From: Rhodospirillales bacterium
GTDB lineage: Bacteria; Pseudomonadota; Alphaproteobacteria; MPNO01; UBA2964
Direction of reading: 5' to 3'
DNA: 18,503 bases
Assembly: GCA_002727395.1 (NCBI GenBank)
Contig: PBWY01000028.1
Location: forward strand, 11,807 to 30,309
The position numbers and the translations under genes were made by a program. This document shows positions 14,652 to 18,503 of this stretch, in pieces. Within the stretch, counting starts at the first letter, position 1. Each line of letters opens with the position of its first letter. The notes under the pieces were generated by a model. It saw nothing but the letters and a program-made list of their open reading frames with translations. It searched no databases and had not been told where the DNA came from.

Positions 14652-15440
14652 CTAGACCACCGGTGAACGCCCGCCGTCTACATTGATAGCAGCTCCTGTA
14701 ATATAACCCCCAGCTTCAGATGCCAAAAACAATGCAATACTGGAGAATTCGGTGGTTTCCCCTATACGACCAATTGGTATATCACGCGCATCAACCATAC
14801 CTTGTAGAAACTCTTCATAGGGTTGATCTGTATTGGCTCTTTTGTAAAGACGTTCCCATTGCCCAGATTTAATGAAACCTACTAACAAGGCGTTAACGAG
14901 GACATTGTCGGCGGCTCCGGTATTGGCTAAAACCTTTGTAAGAGCGAGGCCTGCTGCTCGCGTTACTGCTGTTGGGGCTCCATTTGCACTCGGTGCTTTC
15001 GCACCAATATTGAGTACATTAATTATTCTTCCCCATTTCTTTTTTTTCATGGCGGGAAGGGCAAGTCTGCACAAACGAATTGCTGCAAATAGTTTAAGTT
15101 CAAAATCGTTTTGCCATTCTTCATCAGTGATCTCTAAAAATGGACCTGCCTTGCTGGTTCCTGCATTATTTATAAGGATATCAATTTGACCTAGTTCTTT
15201 CTCAGCACGCTTGAAAGCTTTTTTAGTTTCAATGGGATTTAAAAGGTCGCACGAAATCGTCATCACTTTACCAGAACCAGATGCTTGAATTTCAGATTTA
15301 GCTCTCTCTAGATTCTCTGGGTTTCTTGCTAAAATTGCTACGTCGGCACCCGCCTCAACAAATTTACAGCCCATTCCTTTTCCAAGTCCCTGGCTTCCAC
15401 CAGTGATTAAGGCAACCTTTCCATCTATTCGAATTTCCAA
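14652..15440 (-). CDS. SDR-fold protein with substituted catalytic tetrad
   Basis: A 262-residue short-chain dehydrogenase/reductase fold. The cofactor loop TGGSQGLGKG (13-22), R39, the NNAGTS motif (91-96) and the C-terminal AINVDGGRS (251-259) are normal. The active site is not. Where YxxxK is expected there is T157 and R161 (APTAVTRAAG), the serine thirteen residues earlier is N144, and the usual asparagine of VNL is K116 (ELKLFAAIR). So Asn-Ser-Tyr-Lys reads Lys-Asn-Thr-Arg. Classic hydride transfer chemistry is doubtful, although nucleotide binding looks intact. I have an unverified memory of similar SDR proteins in other proteobacteria, so this may be a clade and not a decayed gene; the frame is open and complete. 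The start is a TTG at 15440, supported by minus-strand GGGAGA (bases 15448-15453) 7 bases away. Confidence 0.85.
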   Translation of the reverse strand: MEIRIDGKVALITGGSQGLGKGMGCKFVEAGADVAILARNPENLERAKSEIQASGSGKVMTISCDLLNPIETKKAFKRAEKELGQIDILINNAGTSKAGPFLEITDEEWQNDFELKLFAAIRLCRLALPAMKKKKWGRIINVLNIGAKAPSANGAPTAVTRAAGLALTKVLANTGAADNVLVNALLVGFIKSGQWERLYKRANTDQPYEEFLQGMVDARDIPIGRIGETTEFSSIALFLASEAGGYITGAAINVDGGRSPVV

Positions 15441-15497
15441 TTCAATTTCTCCCTTTTTATTGGAAAATATTGATACCTGTTTAAATAATTACCCTTC

Positions 15498-16766
15498 CTA
15501 AAGCGCCCGCCAACCAATGTCCCGTCTACAAAATCCATCTGGCCATTCAATAGAGTCAATACCCTCGTAGGCCTTAACTTGTGCCTCGAGAACATTTTTG
15601 CCTAAAGCCGTGATTGCCAACACTCTACCCCCTGAGGAGCATATTTCATTCTTTTCATTGAATTTTGTTCCTGCGTGAAACAAGGTTATATCTTTGTTAT
15701 CTTGGAAATTCTCGATCCCCTTAATGATACTCCCTTTTTGATAGGGTCCGGGGTAACCATTAGACGCCATTACGACTGTCAATGCAGTATCGTCATACCA
15801 ACGTAAATCGAAATCCTTAAGTACTCCGTCCTCCGATGCAATTAATGCAGGTAGTAGGTCTGACATTAAACGCATCATTAAGACCTGACATTCGGGATCT
15901 CCGAAACGAACATTATATTCAAGGAGTTTAGGTTTATGATTTTCAATCATCAGGCCAGCATAGAGCACTCCCTTGTACGGCCTGCCTTCTGCTTTCATTC
16001 CTAATAAAGTGGGTTTTATAATGGTCTCCATAATCGTCTTAGTCATAGACTCTGTAATAATTGGGGCAGGAGAGTAAGCTCCCATTCCACCAGTATTGGG
16101 GCCAGTATCACCATCTCCAACTCGTTTATGGTCTTGCGCTGACGCCATCGGAATTGCTGTATTTCCATCACATAAAGCAAAGAAACTTGCTTCCTCTCCC
16201 TCGAGAAATTCTTCGATCACGATTTCCGAACCCGCCGAACCAAAGGCTTGCTTTTCTAGCATATCCTCTATGGCCTGATGTGCTTGCTCAGAGGTTTCTG
16301 CAATAATCACCCCTTTACCTGCTGCAAGACCATTAGCTTTTATTACAATGGGGACCCCGTTTTTCTCAACAAAACCCTTTGCCTTGAGCGGTTCAGTAAA
16401 GCGACCAAATGAGGCTGTTGGGATTTTATGACGATAACAAAATTCTTTCATAAATGATTTTGATCCCTCCATGACCGCTGCGGCCGCACTCGGTCCAAAT
16501 GATTTAATACCGTTTTCTCTTAATTTGTCAGCTAGCCCTGCTACCAAAGGTGCTTCGGGTCCAATAACAACGAAATCAATATTGTTAGTGAGGGCGAAGT
16601 GCACGAGTTCTTCGAGGTCTTCAGCAGCAATATCTACACACTCTGCTTCTTGTGAAATACCAGCATTGCCTGGCGCACAATACAGTTTTCTTACTAAGGG
16701 GGATCCAGCTATGGCCCAGCATAGGGCATGCTCCCGTCCGCCCCCACCTACAACTAATACATTCAC
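15498..16766 (-). CDS. purD: Phosphoribosylamine-glycine ligase (GAR synthetase)
   Basis: A 422-residue PurD that makes glycinamide ribonucleotide from phosphoribosylamine, glycine and ATP, the second step of purine synthesis. It opens with NVLVVGGGGREHAL, followed by YCAPGNAGI (29-37). The ATP-grasp domain shows VIKANGLAAGKGV (141-153), the glycine-rich GDGDTGPNTGGMGAYSPAP (217-235), and the metal-binding EYNVRFGDPECQ (283-294). Length is normal. The start is a GTG at 16766; minus-strand GGAG lies about 9 bases upstream. It is divergent from xseA across an 87-base gap. Upstream of the SDR gene on the same strand, it could feed transcription into it through the 57-base gap between them, where I see no terminator. 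Confidence 0.96.
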   Translation of the reverse strand: MNVLVVGGGGREHALCWAIAGSPLVRKLYCAPGNAGISQEAECVDIAAEDLEELVHFALTNNIDFVVIGPEAPLVAGLADKLRENGIKSFGPSAAAAVMEGSKSFMKEFCYRHKIPTASFGRFTEPLKAKGFVEKNGVPIVIKANGLAAGKGVIIAETSEQAHQAIEDMLEKQAFGSAGSEIVIEEFLEGEEASFFALCDGNTAIPMASAQDHKRVGDGDTGPNTGGMGAYSPAPIITESMTKTIMETIIKPTLLGMKAEGRPYKGVLYAGLMIENHKPKLLEYNVRFGDPECQVLMMRLMSDLLPALIASEDGVLKDFDLRWYDDTALTVVMASNGYPGPYQKGSIIKGIENFQDNKDITLFHAGTKFNEKNEICSSGGRVLAITALGKNVLEAQVKAYEGIDSIEWPDGFCRRDIGWRAL

Positions 16767-16806
16767 TAATTTTTTCTCCGCTTACTTTTTTATTCAGATA
16801 TCTATT

Positions 16807-16830
16807 AGAGTCCTAGTATGATACTACTCT
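16807..16830. promoter_or_regulatory. Imperfect dyad in the purD-xseA divergent gap
   Basis: AGAGT (16807-16811), a CCT bulge and AGTAT (16815-16819) pair with ATACTACTCT (16821-16830), giving about ten paired bases around AGTATGATACT. It lies midway between the divergent purD and xseA starts and includes a TATGAT that could be an xseA -10. It could be an operator or a small leader hairpin; it has no T run, so it is not a terminator. Confidence 0.3.
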
Positions 16831-16853
16831 ATTAGCATAAAATGTGAGTCGTA

Positions 16854-18407
16854 ATGACAACCGACGAAACTTATACTGTTATCCCCAATCAATCCGATCC
16901 TATGGGAAGTAAAGGTTTGGATCACAATCTTAATGAATTTTCGGTAGGTGAGATAGCCAAAGCGATCAAACAAACTCTTGAAGGCGCGTTTGGGAGGGTG
17001 CGTGTTAGAGGTGAAGTTTCTAGGCCAAACTATCATGGTTCGGGTCACTTATATTTTACTCTGAAAGATGAAGATGCAGTGATCGATGGTGTTTGTTGGA
17101 AAAACTCAGTTGCAAAACTTGCTCTAAAGATTGAAGAGGGAATGGATGTAATCTGTAGCGGAAGAATTTCGTCGTATTCCAGAAGTTCAAGATATCAAAT
17201 CGTAATCGACTCTGTAGAGCTTGCCGGAGAGGGTGCTCTGTTGAAGCTTCTTGAGGATCGCCGCAAAAAATTAACGTTGGAGGGTATCTTTGAACCAGAA
17301 AGAAAAAAATCTTTGCCATTTTTGCCTAATGTCATAGGTGTTATCACTTCCCCTACTGGAGCGGTAATTCGGGATATTATGCACCGGCTCACTGACCGTT
17401 TTCCTCGCAGAGTAATCCTGTGGCCTGTTATTGTGCAGGGGGAGGGAGCATCGGATCAAATCGCGGCAGCTATTAAGGGTTTCAATACTTGGAAGATTGA
17501 AGGTGATATGCCGAGACCTGACTTGCTGATTGTGGCAAGAGGAGGTGGAAGCCTTGAAGATCTTTGGGCTTTTAATGAGGAGAGTGTAGTAAGAGCGGCG
17601 GCCGAAAGCCAAATTCCACTAATTTCAGCGATCGGACATGAAACGGACACAACTTTAATAGACTTTGCTTCAGACGTTCGCGCTCCAACACCAACAGCTG
17701 CAGCTGAAATGTCGGTTCCGGTGCGGGCAGAACTAGAATCACGGATCCTTCAAGTTCAACTGCGCCTAATCTCTGGATTTGAAAGGAACATCGAGGGGCT
17801 GAAATTTAAATTAGAAGCCTTGGCTAGAGGCCTTCCAAAACCCGAGTATTTTCTCGAAGAAGCATCGCAGCGTCTAGATAGAGAAACTGACCATTTCCAA
17901 GTGTCACTCATTAATCATTTTAGTAATTGTGTTCAACTTATTAACAGTCTCAACTCGCGATTGCGTCGTCCAAAAGATATAATGATGGCAGCAAGGGAGA
18001 GATTTGAAAATAACCACGAACGTCTAAACCTTGCAACTAAGATGAGGCTCGATCAAAGCATTCACCGATTGGATGGGTCTGATCTCAATAATCGATTAAG
18101 CAATAGTATAGCCAACATCATTAAGGAAAATGTGGAGCGTTTATCCTCCCAAAGTCAACTTTTGGAGAGTTTGTCTTATAGGTCGGTTTTGGGACGGGGG
18201 TTTACCTTAATTCGAGACAATATTGGCAAACCTATAATTCGGGCCCGCAACACTATTCCTGGCGCTTCGATTCAAATAGAATTTTCTGATGGTAAGAAAA
18301 ATGCAGTTTTGGAAGGAGAAAGACAACTAACATCTGAGAGAATTAAAAAGGGTTCGTCCAAGAAATCCGACCCTACTCCGGAAGACTCTCAGGGTTCATT
18401 GTTATGA
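16854..18407 (+). CDS. xseA: Exodeoxyribonuclease VII large subunit
   Basis: A 517-residue XseA, the catalytic subunit of the single-strand exonuclease that works with XseB. The N-terminal OB-fold (about 28-125) includes EFSVGEIAKAIKQTLEGAFG, RVRGEVSRPNYHGSGHLYF and GVCWK. The catalytic domain (about 130-290) has IGVITSPTGAVIRDIMHRL, LLIVARGGGSLEDLWAFN and ISAIGHETDTTLIDFASDVRAPTPTAAAE. A long, charged, probably coiled-coil region follows (about 290-455), then SYRSVLGRGFTLIRD near the C-terminus, and a short lysine/serine-rich tail. xseB is not adjacent in the window. The ATG at 16854 gives a short N-terminal extension before the OB-fold; M17 (16902) is a possible alternative start. Its stop overlaps the next gene's start as ATGA. 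Confidence 0.95.
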   Translation: MTTDETYTVIPNQSDPMGSKGLDHNLNEFSVGEIAKAIKQTLEGAFGRVRVRGEVSRPNYHGSGHLYFTLKDEDAVIDGVCWKNSVAKLALKIEEGMDVICSGRISSYSRSSRYQIVIDSVELAGEGALLKLLEDRRKKLTLEGIFEPERKKSLPFLPNVIGVITSPTGAVIRDIMHRLTDRFPRRVILWPVIVQGEGASDQIAAAIKGFNTWKIEGDMPRPDLLIVARGGGSLEDLWAFNEESVVRAAAESQIPLISAIGHETDTTLIDFASDVRAPTPTAAAEMSVPVRAELESRILQVQLRLISGFERNIEGLKFKLEALARGLPKPEYFLEEASQRLDRETDHFQVSLINHFSNCVQLINSLNSRLRRPKDIMMAARERFENNHERLNLATKMRLDQSIHRLDGSDLNNRLSNSIANIIKENVERLSSQSQLLESLSYRSVLGRGFTLIRDNIGKPIIRARNTIPGASIQIEFSDGKKNAVLEGERQLTSERIKKGSSKKSDPTPEDSQGSLL

Positions 18408-18503
18408 GAATTGCGAGCTTCTTAGCTGTATTATTTTTATTTTCTGCGGACCTTTCAGCTCTTGAATTAAAAGGCCCATTAATCCAAGGCGGCCTAATAA
18501 TAG
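18404..18503 (+). CDS. Probable exported M23-family peptidase, N-terminal fragment
   Basis: The first 33 codons of a gene cut by the window edge. The ATG at 18404 overlaps the xseA stop (ATGA), so translation is coupled. The peptide starts with a Sec-type signal (MRIASFLAVLFLFSADLSA) with a likely cut near LSA, followed by LELKGPLIQGGLII. From memory, exported M23 (LytM-type) metallopeptidases encoded beside xseA in alphaproteobacteria begin their mature part with a similar L-x-G-x-x-x-QGGL-x-x-G pattern. The zinc-binding residues lie beyond the edge, so the family call is tentative; secretion is well supported. Confidence 0.5.
   Translation, partial: MRIASFLAVLFLFSADLSALELKGPLIQGGLII

Noticed and set aside
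1..18503. CRISPR arrays, tRNA/rRNA genes, insertion sequences, attachment sites, toxin-antitoxin or defence genes
   Set aside because: I looked for direct repeats, cloverleaf-like segments, transposase motifs and defence signatures and saw none; the window is almost fully occupied by metabolic and housekeeping genes.

Overview
The window looks like chromosomal DNA from an alphaproteobacterium, probably a marine or otherwise AT-rich lineage near Rhodospirillales/SAR116. This rests on the alphaproteobacterial flavour of MutL, PurD, XseA and TadA, on the purD/xseA neighbourhood as I recall it, and on a TctC-type solute-binding protein beside UbiD, PhyH and SDR genes. The lineage is an inference; no rRNA or tRNA gene is present to fix it. 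Coding density is very high: no gap exceeds 200 bases, and I see no transposase, CRISPR array, tRNA or long repeat.

Layout: positions 1-1906 hold the 3' end of a likely glucose-6-phosphate isomerase gene and mutL. An isochorismatase-fold cysteine hydrolase (1944-2648) follows. On the minus strand come rsmD and rluB (RNA modification), then a PuuD-like class I glutamine amidotransferase overlapping rluB, and a secreted TctC/Bug-family binding protein with a clear terminator behind it. Divergent from that protein is an arylmalonate decarboxylase/Asp-Glu racemase family gene, followed by tadA. From 7378 to 15440 lies a block of eight metabolic genes: a three-histidine cupin and two tandem UbiD-family decarboxylases (minus strand), a divergent PhyH-type dioxygenase plus alpha/beta hydrolase (plus strand), a hotdog thioesterase, a D-2-hydroxyacid dehydrogenase and an unusual SDR protein. 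The window closes with purD, the divergent xseA and the first 33 codons of a probable M23 peptidase.

How the genes fit together: one set is housekeeping (pgi, mutL, rsmD, rluB, tadA, purD, xseA). Between these genes sit accessory genes that read like an undescribed catabolic locus for a small carboxylated, perhaps aromatic or heteroaromatic, compound. The plausible steps are capture by the TctC protein, hydroxylation by PhyH, prFMN-dependent decarboxylation by the UbiD pair, cupin dioxygenation, hydrolysis, and 2-hydroxyacid/ketone redox chemistry. The substrate cannot be read from the sequence.

Most notable signals: (i) two dyads of the form ATAC-N6-GTAT, one in front of each UbiD gene; (ii) an AMDase-family protein lacking both family cysteines; (iii) an SDR-fold protein in which the whole Asn-Ser-Tyr-Lys tetrad appears replaced; (iv) UbiD paralogues that differ in the active-site loop (GPFGE versus GPYAE).
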